Shown here one piece after another: positions 50,189 to 59,538 of a stretch of DNA of 64,000 nucleotides; the stretch's first letter is position 1, and each line of letters starts with the position of its first letter. Origin of the DNA: Centipeda flueggei ATCC 43531. Its GTDB lineage: Bacteria > Bacillota > Negativicutes > Selenomonadales > Selenomonadaceae. A program made the translations under genes and the position numbers. The notes beneath the pieces are model-generated. The model was given only the letters and a program-made list of their open reading frames with translations. It was not told the origin of the DNA and made no database searches. The stretch lies in assembly GCF_000160695.1 (NCBI RefSeq), contig NZ_GG694007.1, forward strand, positions 154,613-218,612, given 5' to 3'.

Positions 50189-51613
50189 CTACCGTGTCAC
50201 GATCTCTGCGGGGATGTCCAAGATCTTCGCAACCTTCAGCAGCGTGTCAATGTGTCTGCCCGCGCCTGCCGCCATGTGATGCGTCGGTCCTGCCTCGCTC
50301 CAGCGATTGCAGAACTCACGCGCACCGCACGTGAAGCGCATGCGCATATTCGTATCGCCAAAGGTAAAGATCTCCCCCGACTCATTGACGCCCTCAGCGA
50401 CAATAAATTTGAAATGACCGTCACCGTCCTGCGTAATGGCGAGATAGGTAATGGGCGTATCCGTCGGCGGATAGAACTGCGTCAGGTAGCCGCCGCCCGT
50501 CTTGCCATGGAACACCGGAACGATCTTCATCGTCGGTTTCTTTGCCTGCGAAATATCCGCATCACCGGAGCCGCTGTGTCCTATAATACAGATATCTTCG
50601 TTAAAGTCAATCGAATACATCTCCGAAAGCTGTCCCGTGCCGCAGATTGTCTTCATGATGCTCATCGCCATGGCGACCTTCATATCGCCCTCGACCGCGC
50701 ACGCCGTGCCCTGCTGGATGAGCATGGAGAACGCGGGGATCAGCATGCTGTCGAGTTTTCCTGCCGCCCCCTGCGCATAGCCGTCATAGTGGGACGCAAC
50801 CAGACCGAGCCGTTCCTCCTGTGCCCACTGCTCGAACGCGACCACATACTTTGCCATATCCCAGACCGTATCGACCGTCGCGCCGCCCGCGATGTTAAAG
50901 GTATCGAGGATCTCCTGAGCCTTGGCACGGATCACGGCATCATCGGCGACGTTGTCGGCAATCGCCCACATCTTTTCCCAGTCAAACTGCTTCGTGTAAA
51001 GACCGAGGCGGCGATAGAGGTTCGACTCATCGATGTAGAGATCCATCATGCCGGGATAGGGACGGCCGATCTGCGCGATGTTCGTATCGCGGAAGCGGCG
51101 GCGTACCTGCGCCGCACGGCACCAATCCGCAATCTCGCGCTGCACCTCGGGGTCGCCGCCCTCGACCACGCCCGTGATGACGGCATGACGCTTGCCGTAG
51201 CGGTTGAGATCGGCCGCCATCTCGCCGACTGCCCCGCAGGCGTAGAGCGTGCCGAGCCATGTGGGGATATCCGTATGCTGATAGTCCGCTGCCTTTTTCT
51301 TCTGCACGTTGACCAGAATCACCGGCACATCGAGATCCTTGACGGCGGGAAGCATATTGTAGGACGTCGCGTACGTCAGCAGCTGCAGAATGACGAGATC
51401 CACATCGGCCGCGCGGAACTTCTCGCCCGCCGCCTGCGACTCCTCCTTCGTCGTGACGAATCCGCCGTCAACGAGCTCCACCGTGCCGGGAAGCGTCTTC
51501 TTGAACGCCTCATACTGCCCCCTGAACTCCGGAACGAGCTCAGGGAACTGCGGCAGATATGCCCCGAGTGCGATGGAGAAAACGCCGACCTTTGCCTTTG
51601 TATTGACAAGCAT
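50189..51613 (-). CDS. L-fucose isomerase-like sugar isomerase (COG2407), probable rhamnose isomerase
   Basis: 474 residues. Start at MLVNTKAKVGVFS, with AAGGAG 9 bases upstream; earlier frames run into rhaM. Family features: FGGFVTT-like early region, DLVILQLLTYATSYNMLPAV, GTLYACGAVGEMAADLNRYGK, and IIGHSGSGDADIS. The L-fucose/L-arabinose isomerase fold needs Mn and opens an aldose to a ketose. In an operon with rhaB, rhaD and rhaM it most likely turns L-rhamnose into L-rhamnulose, replacing the unrelated RhaA. Confidence 0.8.
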   Translation of the reverse strand: MLVNTKAKVGVFSIALGAYLPQFPELVPEFRGQYEAFKKTLPGTVELVDGGFVTTKEESQAAGEKFRAADVDLVILQLLTYATSYNMLPAVKDLDVPVILVNVQKKKAADYQHTDIPTWLGTLYACGAVGEMAADLNRYGKRHAVITGVVEGGDPEVQREIADWCRAAQVRRRFRDTNIAQIGRPYPGMMDLYIDESNLYRRLGLYTKQFDWEKMWAIADNVADDAVIRAKAQEILDTFNIAGGATVDTVWDMAKYVVAFEQWAQEERLGLVASHYDGYAQGAAGKLDSMLIPAFSMLIQQGTACAVEGDMKVAMAMSIMKTICGTGQLSEMYSIDFNEDICIIGHSGSGDADISQAKKPTMKIVPVFHGKTGGGYLTQFYPPTDTPITYLAITQDGDGHFKFIVAEGVNESGEIFTFGDTNMRMRFTCGAREFCNRWSEAGPTHHMAAGAGRHIDTLLKVAKILDIPAEIVTR

Positions 51614-51651
51614 ATTCTGATTCTCCTTCATTTCGTATGAGAACTCGATGT

Positions 51652-51969
51652 TCATGCCAGGAAAAAAACCTGCTGCATCTTGGGCTGCGCCCCCGTCTCC
51701 GGGTCGAGCTCCATCACCATCACGTCCTTCATATACGCATTCCAACGGTCAACGACCTCGCTCTTGGCCTGGTAGTCCTCGGCGTAGGCAACGCCCTTTT
51801 CACACTCGAAATAGCCGAACAGCTCATTCCCCGTGTTCCAAATCGTGTAGTTGCTGATGCCCGCATCCTTGAGCACCTGTTTCAGCTCCGGCCAGATGGC
51901 GTCATGCCGCCGCTTGTACTCGGCGAGCATGCCGTCCTTGACCGTTGCCTTCCACGCAAATCGCTCCAC
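51652..51969 (-). CDS. rhaM: L-rhamnose mutarotase
   Basis: 105 residues matching RhaM: ATVKDGMLAEYKRRHDAIWPELKQVLKDAGISNYTIW with the catalytic-site His in R-R-H-D, then LFGYFECEKG and the W-N-A-Y-M-K-D-V-M segment. It interconverts alpha and beta rhamnopyranose. It lies between the carrier and the isomerase. Confidence 0.92.
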   Translation of the reverse strand: MERFAWKATVKDGMLAEYKRRHDAIWPELKQVLKDAGISNYTIWNTGNELFGYFECEKGVAYAEDYQAKSEVVDRWNAYMKDVMVMELDPETGAQPKMQQVFFLA

Positions 51970-51986
51970 TTGATTCTCCTCGATTC

Positions 51987-53333
51987 TCAGTTCGTATGAC
52001 CCGTCGTCCGTGCAGACGCCGCAGGGTCAACGAGCCAGCCGTTCTCATCCACCTCGTCGCCGTAACGCTCGGCCGTGATCTCATCGAGTGTCTTGCCGCG
52101 GTCATCCGCGCCGAAGAAGGTCCCTGCCGCCCAGCTGATGACACAGAAGCCGACCATGAGAATCGCCGCCGTCTGGAAACCGAGAAGCTCCATGATGATC
52201 GGAACGGCAAAGCCCCAGATCGCCGCCGCAAAGCGCGTAACGAAGAAGGTGAACCCCTGCGCCGTCGCACGATAGCGCACCGGGAAGAGCTCGGAGCTCC
52301 AGAGCTGATAGAACTGCTGCTGCATGGAAAAGCCCCATACAATCGTAAAGAAGAAGAGCATCCACGTCTGCAGCATATCGGGCGGGAGCACCCAGACAAG
52401 CCAGCTGATGACGCCGAGCCCGGAGAATATGGCAAAGATCTTGCGGCGGTTGAAACGGTCTGCCGTATACATAAAGATCACCGTCGTCAGGATACAGACC
52501 GCGAAGTTCAGGCACGTGAGGAAAAGCCCCATCGCATTGCTGAGATTGCCGACATGCTCATAGACATACGGCATGAAGAATCCATTCGTACTCGCGGCAA
52601 GGTTCCACATCGTATAGACGCCGCAGCACATGATGACCGTACGAAGCGAAGTGCCGCGCAGGATGTCGGCATAGGTCGCCTTTCTCTGGACAATCCCCTC
52701 AGCAGCAAGCTTCTCCGTATGCTCCTTGGCTGCCTTCCACTCGGCTGACTCGGGCATCTTGAGGCGCTGGTACCAGATCCACGCGGCGACGATGATGAGA
52801 TGGGCAAAGATGAGGCGGTTCCCCAAGAGTCCGAACATCGAGTTCATGGGAATCGATGCGGCGAACACGACGACCGGACCGAGCATCCACGCAATCTGCG
52901 CCGAGCCGCAGTGTTTTGCGCGGTCCTTCGACGGCGCCTCCTCGGCGATAAACGTCCACGATGCCACGACATCCGCACCAACTGTGAGGCCGACGATGAC
53001 ATAGCCGAGCAGGAACATGGGATAGTTCGTCGCGAGGCAGATAATCGCAACGCCGATCATATAAATTAAGAGTGCCCAGTTATAGACGAACTTGCGTCCG
53101 TACTTATCACAGATCCTGCCGCCGATGAGGGCGCCGAGTGCCGCCCCGCCCGTGTTGGACGAGAGCGCCGCGAGCAGCCCCATCTGCACGCTGCTCATGC
53201 CAAGATAGTCGGCCCACATACTGAGCCCCGACGCACCCGCCACAATCGATCCGGCGTCGATGTAGCTGATCAGACCTGCGATCAGCGTCTTTTTCCACGC
53301 GGACATGTGCATGTCCTGCTTTACCCCTAACAT
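51987..53333 (-). CDS. MFS sugar transporter, probable rhamnose carrier
   Basis: 448 residues with 12 membrane segments. The sugar-porter motifs are R-I-C-D-K-Y-G-R-K between helices 2 and 3 and YTADRFNRRK between 8 and 9; PESAEWKAAKEHTEKL is the loop region of SP-family members. It would bring L-rhamnose in with protons or sodium. Position between rhaD and rhaM gives the substrate guess. Confidence 0.8.
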   Translation of the reverse strand: MLGVKQDMHMSAWKKTLIAGLISYIDAGSIVAGASGLSMWADYLGMSSVQMGLLAALSSNTGGAALGALIGGRICDKYGRKFVYNWALLIYMIGVAIICLATNYPMFLLGYVIVGLTVGADVVASWTFIAEEAPSKDRAKHCGSAQIAWMLGPVVVFAASIPMNSMFGLLGNRLIFAHLIIVAAWIWYQRLKMPESAEWKAAKEHTEKLAAEGIVQRKATYADILRGTSLRTVIMCCGVYTMWNLAASTNGFFMPYVYEHVGNLSNAMGLFLTCLNFAVCILTTVIFMYTADRFNRRKIFAIFSGLGVISWLVWVLPPDMLQTWMLFFFTIVWGFSMQQQFYQLWSSELFPVRYRATAQGFTFFVTRFAAAIWGFAVPIIMELLGFQTAAILMVGFCVISWAAGTFFGADDRGKTLDEITAERYGDEVDENGWLVDPAASARTTGHTN

Positions 53334-53367
53334 AGGAATCTCACCTTTCTATGATGCCGTAATGATG

Positions 53368-54186
53368 TCAGTCGAGCAAATCCATATTGAGCGCGATATG
53401 GAAATCCTTCGCGAGCTGGACAAAGCCCTCACGCGGGATCGTCTGCTTCTTGCCGCCCATGGAGAGCACCTTGACGCAGATCGTGGCCGCCTTTTCCACG
53501 GTGTCCATCAGGCCGAACGCCTCGTCGAAATCGTCGCCGCAGACGAAGAGCCCATGATGCGCCCAGACAACGACGCGGTACTTCTCCATCAGCTTGACGG
53601 ACGCATCGGCGATCTCCTTGCCGCCCGGAACCATCCACGGCACGACGCCGATCCCCTCCGGGAAAATGACGGGATCCTCCGTCGCCATCTCCCAGAGCTC
53701 GCGCGTGAATGCCTTGTCCTCAAGCGGAAGGACGAAGGTCAGTGCGATGAGATTGGTCGGATGCGCATGGTAGATGATGCGGTTCGTTCCATTCGTCATC
53801 TCCTTTTTGAGCTCATGCGCCGCGAGATGCGTCGGCAGCTCACTGGTCGGACGCCCGCCGCCGACGAGCCCCCAGACGATGCCGTAGTTCTCGCCCGCCG
53901 CATCAACCTGGATGAGCGCGACATTCTCCTCCGGGGCGAGCTCGACGTTGCGCATATACTTGCCGCTGCCCGTCACGAGGAAATATTCCCCCGCAAGCCC
54001 CGGCACCGTATTGCCGATCGGCTGCCATGCGCGGACCTCGTGCAGCGAGCCCTTGACCGCCTCCACTTCCTCCGCCGGAACGCGATACGTCAGATTCCCG
54101 CCGTTCCGCTCATGCCACCCCTTTTGGAACGCATCAGCGGTCAGGCGCTGAAAGCGCTCCATAAACTCTGCATTTTTTATCTCCAT
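53368..54186 (-). CDS. rhaD: L-rhamnulose-1-phosphate aldolase
   Basis: 272 residues, class II zinc aldolase. Zinc ligands IIYHAHPTNL (two His) and WAHHGLFV (third), RNGGNLTYR near the start, GSGKYMRN phosphate region and GRPTSELPTHLAAH with the catalytic Glu. It splits rhamnulose 1-phosphate into dihydroxyacetone phosphate and L-lactaldehyde. The ATG for MEIKNAEFM follows GGAGGAAGACGAC. Confidence 0.93.
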   Translation of the reverse strand: MEIKNAEFMERFQRLTADAFQKGWHERNGGNLTYRVPAEEVEAVKGSLHEVRAWQPIGNTVPGLAGEYFLVTGSGKYMRNVELAPEENVALIQVDAAGENYGIVWGLVGGGRPTSELPTHLAAHELKKEMTNGTNRIIYHAHPTNLIALTFVLPLEDKAFTRELWEMATEDPVIFPEGIGVVPWMVPGGKEIADASVKLMEKYRVVVWAHHGLFVCGDDFDEAFGLMDTVEKAATICVKVLSMGGKKQTIPREGFVQLAKDFHIALNMDLLD

Positions 54187-54221
54187 GTCGTCTTCCTCCT
54201 GCTCCGGCCGCACCTGCGCCT

Positions 54222-55634
54222 TTACAGCACAGGCGAAACCTCGTTGACATCAAAGGATTTTGTCACCATCTGACGCGCCTCGGACAGATCCTCAAAGACC
54301 TTGTCCTTCAGCATTTGCGCCATCAGATTGCCGATCGCCGTCGCCTCCACGGGACCCGCGCAGACCTCCTTGCCCGTCTGCCGCTGCAGCAGGCGGTTAA
54401 GGAACTGATCCTGACAGCCGCCGCCGACCACGTGAATGCGGTCGAACGTCCGCCCCGTCACCTCCTCGATCTCCGCCACCGTCTCGGCATAGCACTGGGC
54501 GAGACTGTTGTAGACGCAGTAGAGCAGCTCGCACTCCGTCTCGGGTGCCTCCTGCCCCGTCCGCCCGCAGTACTCCTGCAGCGCCGCCCGCATGCTCTGG
54601 GGGGCGAGGAAGGCCGCGTCGTTGACATCCACCGTCGAGGCAAAGTAACGGCCGATATGCGCGAGCTGGTACAGCTCCTCGAACGTGTAGTCGTGGCGGA
54701 ACTCCTTGCGCAGATTCTGCATGATCCACATGCCCATGATATTTTTGAGGTAGCGATAGCGGTAGTGGTAGCCGCCCTCGTTCGTGAAATTGTGCCGCTG
54801 CGACACCGCCGAGCAGTCCGGGATCAGGCGCTCGATGCCCATCAGCGACCACGTCCCAGAACTCAGATAGATGCTGTCATCCGACGTGCTCGGCACCGCC
54901 ATGACCGCCGATCCCGTATCGTGCGTCGCGGGCAGAACCACCTCCGTCTGGAACCCGACCTCCGCCGCGATCTTTTCCGTGAGTGCACCCACGGGGGTCT
55001 TCGGCATGGCAATCGCGCCGAACATCTCCTTCGGGATGCCGAGCATATCCATCAGCTCGTCGTCCCAATCCTGCGTCTCTGCACTCACGAGCTGCGTCGT
55101 TGTCGCGTTCGTGTACTCGTTCTTCATGACCCCCGTCAGGAGATAGTTCAGATAGTCGGGAATCATCAGAAAATGTTTTGCCGCCGACAGGATCTCGGGA
55201 CTTTCCTGCCGGATCGCCATAAGCTGATAGATCGAGTTGAAGATCTGCTTTTGAATCCCGTTGCGTGCGTAGAGCGCCTGCTCCGAAATCGTCCGGTAGA
55301 CCAGCGCATCCATGCCCTGCGTCCGCCCATCCCGATAGGCAACAGTATCGCCGAGCAGCCGTCCGTCCCCATCCAGCAGGACAAAATCCACCGCCCAGGT
55401 GTCAATCCCGACGCTCTTCGGAATCCGATTCAGCGTGCGGCACCGCTTCAGCCCCTCGACCACCTCGTGAAAGAGATGATCCACATCCCAGCAGAGGTGC
55501 CCGTTCCGTCCCACGAGACCGTTCTGAAAGCGATGAATCTCCTCGATACGGATCTTCCCGTTCTCAATCCAGCCCAGGATGTGACGCCCGCTCGATGCGC
55601 CAATATCAATCGCCAGATAATACGGATGCTCCAT
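54222..55634 (-). CDS. rhaB: Rhamnulokinase
   Basis: 470 residues of the FGGY family in the RhaB branch: LAIDIGASSGRHILGWIENG (phosphate 1), IHRFQNG, GIDTWAVDFVLLDGDGRLL, ATHDTGSAVMAVPS, YLSSGTWSLMGIE and IHVVGGGCQDQFLNRLLQRQTG. It phosphorylates L-rhamnulose at C1. It is first in the operon. Confidence 0.93.
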   Translation of the reverse strand: MEHPYYLAIDIGASSGRHILGWIENGKIRIEEIHRFQNGLVGRNGHLCWDVDHLFHEVVEGLKRCRTLNRIPKSVGIDTWAVDFVLLDGDGRLLGDTVAYRDGRTQGMDALVYRTISEQALYARNGIQKQIFNSIYQLMAIRQESPEILSAAKHFLMIPDYLNYLLTGVMKNEYTNATTTQLVSAETQDWDDELMDMLGIPKEMFGAIAMPKTPVGALTEKIAAEVGFQTEVVLPATHDTGSAVMAVPSTSDDSIYLSSGTWSLMGIERLIPDCSAVSQRHNFTNEGGYHYRYRYLKNIMGMWIMQNLRKEFRHDYTFEELYQLAHIGRYFASTVDVNDAAFLAPQSMRAALQEYCGRTGQEAPETECELLYCVYNSLAQCYAETVAEIEEVTGRTFDRIHVVGGGCQDQFLNRLLQRQTGKEVCAGPVEATAIGNLMAQMLKDKVFEDLSEARQMVTKSFDVNEVSPVL

Positions 55635-55687
55635 CGTCTCTTTTCTCCTATATCTTGTTTGTCTGTTTTGTTGTCTTTATGTTGTTT

Positions 55688-55773
55688 TATCTTTGTTTTT
55701 TATATAATAAAACATAATACATCATAAGTCAATATAATATTTGATTGTTTTTATTTCTTTCTATCTTTGTTTT
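55688..55773. promoter_or_regulatory. Direct repeats and AT-rich control region of rhaB
   Basis: TATCTTTGTTTT occurs at 55688-55699 and 55762-55773 (74 bases apart), flanking the promoter; several more TTTGT/TTTTG words lie between 55660 and 55700. DeoR-family proteins use such direct repeats, so these are operator candidates. Confidence 0.4.
55704..55732 (-). promoter_or_regulatory. Promoter of the rhamnose operon
   Basis: Minus-strand TTGACT, 17-base spacer, TATTAT; about 70 bases before rhaB. Confidence 0.65.
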
Positions 55774-55943
55774 CTTTGGTTTTCTGTTTAACGCAATCGG
55801 ATGGATACGGCAGATGGGTACGCACAGCCTGTTCCGCCGTATACAATATTCTTTCTCAGTCCATCGTGCTTTATCGAGAGAACCGTTGTATAATTACCGT
55901 TGTATTCTTCTGTCTCGTTTTCATCTTACGAAAGGAGCTTCTC

Positions 55944-57440
55944 ATGCGGAAAAGAATCACCTCCCTGCGCCGCTTCTCCCTTGTCATCGGCGCGGCGTTC
56001 CTCTGCGGAATGCCTGCGGCATACGCGGCCTCAAACAACGCTCCTGCCTCCATCGCCGCCGCTGCACACAAGACAGCGGCATCCCCCGTCGTCGGCGACC
56101 CTGCCGCACTCCCACAGGGTGCCGCTCTCTCTCCTGCGGCAACAGCACAACTGACAAAGCGCATCGATGCAATGATTGGAGATACGGGCACAAAGGTGCC
56201 CGGGCTTGGTGTTATTCTCTACCGCAACGGACAGGAAGTGTACAGTCACTTTGCCGGCAATCGTCGTTTTCTCCGCCAGAACCCAATCGCAGCGGAGCCG
56301 ATCACGCGCGATACACGCTTCCGTATCGCCTCCGTCTCCAAGCAGTTTACGGTATTCACACTGATGCAGCTTGCCGAAGCAGGAAAACTCAGCCTCGACG
56401 ACGATGTGAGCCGCTACCTCGGCTTCTCTCTGAGAAATCCTGCCCACCCCAATACCCCGATTACAGTGCGGATGCTCGCGAGCCACACCTCATCGCTGCG
56501 CGACGGCAAAGTCTACAGCATCCCGCCATCGGTCAGCGTACGTGAGTTCTTCACCCCCGAGGGACGTTACTACGAAAACGGCGACCACTTTGCCCCTGCA
56601 AATGAAGCTCCTGGACAGTATTTCTGCTATGCCAATATCAATTACGGCCTCCTCGGCACGATCATTGAGAAAGTGACAGGCGAGCGCTTTGACCGTTACC
56701 AAAAGGAGCACATTCTAAAGCAGCTGGATACGGCAGCAGACTATGTGCCCGGCAATCTTACGAAGCGCGGCTTTGCAAAGCTCGGCACGATCTATCAAAA
56801 GAAGGACGAAAACGGCACCTGGAATGAAAATGGCCCCTGGTACGGCAAGGCGGATGACTATAACGGCCGCCAGCCGAAAGCAGAGTCCATCTACCTGCAA
56901 AATCCGTACGCAGAGGACATCCAGGGATGGTTTCCCCTCGCAGGCTATGTGCCCGGCACGAATGCAACGATGCTCTCCCCGCAGGGCGGTCTGCGCATCT
57001 CCTATGAGGAGCTGACACACGGTTTGGAACTGCTGATGAACGGCGGAACCTATCGCGGGAAACAGATTCTCTCTCCTGCATCCATCCAAGAGATGCTGCG
57101 CCCCCAATGGCAGTATGATGCAGCGCAGAAAAACGGAAACACCGCCGGCGGCACACTGCTGTCCTATGGGCTTGGCGAACTGCAGATCGCAGGCGACAGC
57201 ACGGCGCGTGTGAACCGCAGCCATGTGGTCGATCTTGTCGGGCACAACGGCGAGGCGTTTGGTCTGCTCTCCGGCGTATTCTTCCGCCCCGGAACGAAGG
57301 ACGGCTTCGTCTACATCATGAACGGCGAAGCCGTCGCTGAGGACGATGACCCGCGCAGCGCAGGCACATTCAGCGGCAACTACATCTGGGAAGAGGAGAT
57401 CATGGATGCCCTGACCGAGGCTCTGCTCTCGAAAGATTAA
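55944..57440 (+). CDS. Secreted class C beta-lactamase-like serine hydrolase
   Basis: 498 residues. A signal peptide (MRKRITSLRRFSLVIGAAFLCGMPAAYA) and an Ala-rich linker lead to a serine beta-lactamase-fold domain with SVSK (Ser130, Lys133), the Tyr-x-Asn motif in YFCYANINYG and H-N-G in LVGHNGEAFG. These are motifs of the class C/EstB/DD-peptidase group, so it may cut peptidoglycan peptides or esters. AAAGGAGCTTCTC precedes the ATG. It stands alone; a repeat and two terminators follow. Confidence 0.82.
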   Translation: MRKRITSLRRFSLVIGAAFLCGMPAAYAASNNAPASIAAAAHKTAASPVVGDPAALPQGAALSPAATAQLTKRIDAMIGDTGTKVPGLGVILYRNGQEVYSHFAGNRRFLRQNPIAAEPITRDTRFRIASVSKQFTVFTLMQLAEAGKLSLDDDVSRYLGFSLRNPAHPNTPITVRMLASHTSSLRDGKVYSIPPSVSVREFFTPEGRYYENGDHFAPANEAPGQYFCYANINYGLLGTIIEKVTGERFDRYQKEHILKQLDTAADYVPGNLTKRGFAKLGTIYQKKDENGTWNENGPWYGKADDYNGRQPKAESIYLQNPYAEDIQGWFPLAGYVPGTNATMLSPQGGLRISYEELTHGLELLMNGGTYRGKQILSPASIQEMLRPQWQYDAAQKNGNTAGGTLLSYGLGELQIAGDSTARVNRSHVVDLVGHNGEAFGLLSGVFFRPGTKDGFVYIMNGEAVAEDDDPRSAGTFSGNYIWEEEIMDALTEALLSKD

Positions 57441-57593
57441 AGCCCCTCTGATAAACCAGCTCCTCGAATCGGCGTAGATTTTTCACCCAAACCAGATGGA
57501 AAATCGGACACCGTATATGAGCCTGTGGCCGTTGTTTCATCGAAGTACGAAAAGTTGTGTCAAAAAAGCTTGAATGTATTAGTGATTCCTTAA
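57439..57593. repeat. Dispersed element, degenerate inverted copy
   Basis: Starts AAGCCCCTCTGATAAACC at the TAA of the hydrolase gene and ends TATTAGTGATTCCTTAA. GGCGTAGATTTTTC is retained from the family interior. Confidence 0.7.
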
Positions 57594-57672
57594 ATTTGAG
57601 AAAGCTGGATTGAACGTCTCTGCAGGATGTATAATCCTTGTGTAAAATCTGCTTTGACATGATTTTTATGCC

Positions 57673-57709
57673 AGTTCCCGGTGTCATCAAACATTGGGAA
57701 CTATTTTTT
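57673..57709 (+). terminator. Hairpin with T-run after the hydrolase
   Basis: AGTTCCC and GGGAACT arms followed by ATTTTTTT. Confidence 0.6.
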
Positions 57710-57717
57710 TACAAAAA

Positions 57718-57757
57718 AAGGCGCTGGTGCACGTTTGTTGCGTGCACCAGCGCCTTT
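57718..57757. terminator. Long-stem terminator before dhaL
   Basis: AAAGGCGCTGGTGCACG and CGTGCACCAGCGCCTTT with A-run on the left, which is a T-run for the minus-strand dha operon. Confidence 0.85.
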
Positions 57758-57851
57758 GGCAGAACTTCCTAAAACACCCACTCTGCGTTCACGCTGGATG
57801 AATACAAAGCGGGCATCTTAACAACATTTGACTATCTTCCGTTCAGCAATG

Positions 57852-58487
57852 TCAGCGAACAGCCTTTGCAATTCCGCTCACAATATACATCATCGCGGTG
57901 GCACCGGGATCCTGCCGCCCGACAGATTTCTCCTGGTAATATGCAGCTCGCCCATGAACAGACTGCATGGTCTTCGTCTTCTCTACACCATCCTTAGCCG
58001 CTTCATAGGCTTTCTGCCATGCATCGGAAAGAGTGTCACCAGAAGCAGCCGCTGCACCAAGTGCTTCTACAGCAGGATGGAGTGCATCGAGCATCGTCTT
58101 ATCACCGGGTTTCGATTTCCCACGCTCCATCACGCCAGCAACGGCGCCCTGCCCCATCTTGACCATATCCTGCAGCGTGAGCTCTGTCTTCCCCTTTGCT
58201 GCAGGCGCCGCCTTGATGAAGCACACCGAAATGAGCGTCCCCATCGTCGACGGCACCGTCGCATTCATCTTCATGCCGAGCTTCATCATGATCTTGCCCA
58301 TATCCGTCTCATCAAGGGCGCGAATCTCCTCTGCCACGGCAGTAAACCCGTTGACCATCGTAAGGCCGAGATCGCCGTCGCCCATGGCGCCGTCAAGTTC
58401 GATCAGCTCTTCCTTCGCGCCCTCCATGACGGCAACAATCGAATCAAGGATTTGCGTCAGTTCTTCCTTTCGAACAATATCCACCAT
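57852..58487 (-). CDS. dhaL: Dihydroxyacetone kinase L-type subunit
   Basis: 211 residues. The nucleotide/metal loop reads GAMGDGDLGLTM; most DhaL proteins have GDGDHG, so the His is Leu here. TVPSTMGTLISVCFIKAAPA and DPGATAMMYIVSGI complete the helical barrel that holds ADP or ATP. AAGGAGGCAC precedes the ATG. It follows dhaK by 8 bases. No DhaM (phosphoryl donor protein) is present, so it may be ATP-dependent. Confidence 0.9.
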   Translation of the reverse strand: MVDIVRKEELTQILDSIVAVMEGAKEELIELDGAMGDGDLGLTMVNGFTAVAEEIRALDETDMGKIMMKLGMKMNATVPSTMGTLISVCFIKAAPAAKGKTELTLQDMVKMGQGAVAGVMERGKSKPGDKTMLDALHPAVEALGAAAASGDTLSDAWQKAYEAAKDGVEKTKTMQSVHGRAAYYQEKSVGRQDPGATAMMYIVSGIAKAVR

Positions 58488-58495
58488 GTGCCTCC

Positions 58496-59500
58496 TTACT
58501 TTGTCTGTGCAAAAAACGGAGAATGACACGGAGCATCAAGCAGCTCCTTCAGCTCATCATCCAGACGCAGCAGCGAAATGGACATCCCGGCCATCTCAAG
58601 CGAGGTGGCGAATTCACCCACATAGTTGCGGTGAATGGAAATTCCTTTTCCCTTCAGAATCTCCGCCGCTTTGCGATATGCGATGTAGAGCTCCTCCTTC
58701 GGCGTAGCCCCAAGGCCATTGATGAGAATGGCGACTGTATCTCCGGACACAAACGGCAGATCCTCCAAAATACGGGAGAGCATCGTCTCCACCGTCGCAT
58801 CGATTGTTTGCAGTTTCGTCCGCTCAATGCCTGGTTCGCCATGAATGCCCATGCCGATCTCCATCTCGTCGTCATGAATCGAGAAGGTTGCCTTTCCCGC
58901 CTCTGGGACAATGCACGGCGTCAGTGCCACCCCCATCGTCCGCGTATTGTCTACTGTTTTCTGGGCGATACGTGAGACCTCATCCAGCGAAAGCATCTTC
59001 TCTGCCGCAGCACCGGCAACCTTGTACGCGAAGACAAGTCCTGCCACACCGCGACGTTTATCCTCACTGCCCTTCGGCGCAGAGGCAACATCGTCCGTGA
59101 CGAGAACCTCACGAACCTCAATGTCGTCCATCTCACAGAGATCCTTCGCCATACCGAAATTCATAATGTCGCCGCCATAACGGCCATAAAGATGGAGAAT
59201 ACCGGCACCGCTGTGAATTGCCTTGTCCACCTCATACATATCCTCTGCACTCGGTGAGGCAAAGACATTGCCGATTGTCACGCCATCGCAGAGTCCATAA
59301 CCGACATAGCCGAGAAACACGGGCAAATGGCCGGAACCGCCGCCCGTCGCTATAGCAACCTTGCCTTTCTTCTTTGCATCGGCACGTACCATACGGTGCC
59401 AGCTGCCGTCCAGAATCTTCAGCTGATCTGAATGCGCCGCAATGATCCCTTCCACCGTTTCCCGTGCGAAGTCCTCCGGCTTATTGATCAATTTTTTCAT
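58496..59500 (-). CDS. dhaK: Dihydroxyacetone kinase K-type subunit
   Basis: 334 residues. GGGSGHLPVFLGYVG is the substrate-binding loop; the His that binds the ketone covalently is in GMGIHGEPGIERT. It binds dihydroxyacetone or a similar ketose (tetrulose). It starts at MKKLINKPEDFA, after GGGAGGGG. Located between the aldolase and dhaL in one operon with the PTS genes. Confidence 0.92.
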   Translation of the reverse strand: MKKLINKPEDFARETVEGIIAAHSDQLKILDGSWHRMVRADAKKKGKVAIATGGGSGHLPVFLGYVGYGLCDGVTIGNVFASPSAEDMYEVDKAIHSGAGILHLYGRYGGDIMNFGMAKDLCEMDDIEVREVLVTDDVASAPKGSEDKRRGVAGLVFAYKVAGAAAEKMLSLDEVSRIAQKTVDNTRTMGVALTPCIVPEAGKATFSIHDDEMEIGMGIHGEPGIERTKLQTIDATVETMLSRILEDLPFVSGDTVAILINGLGATPKEELYIAYRKAAEILKGKGISIHRNYVGEFATSLEMAGMSISLLRLDDELKELLDAPCHSPFFAQTK

Positions 59501-59538
59501 CAATGACCCCTCCCTTTTCCTTCCGAGATCGATACGGT

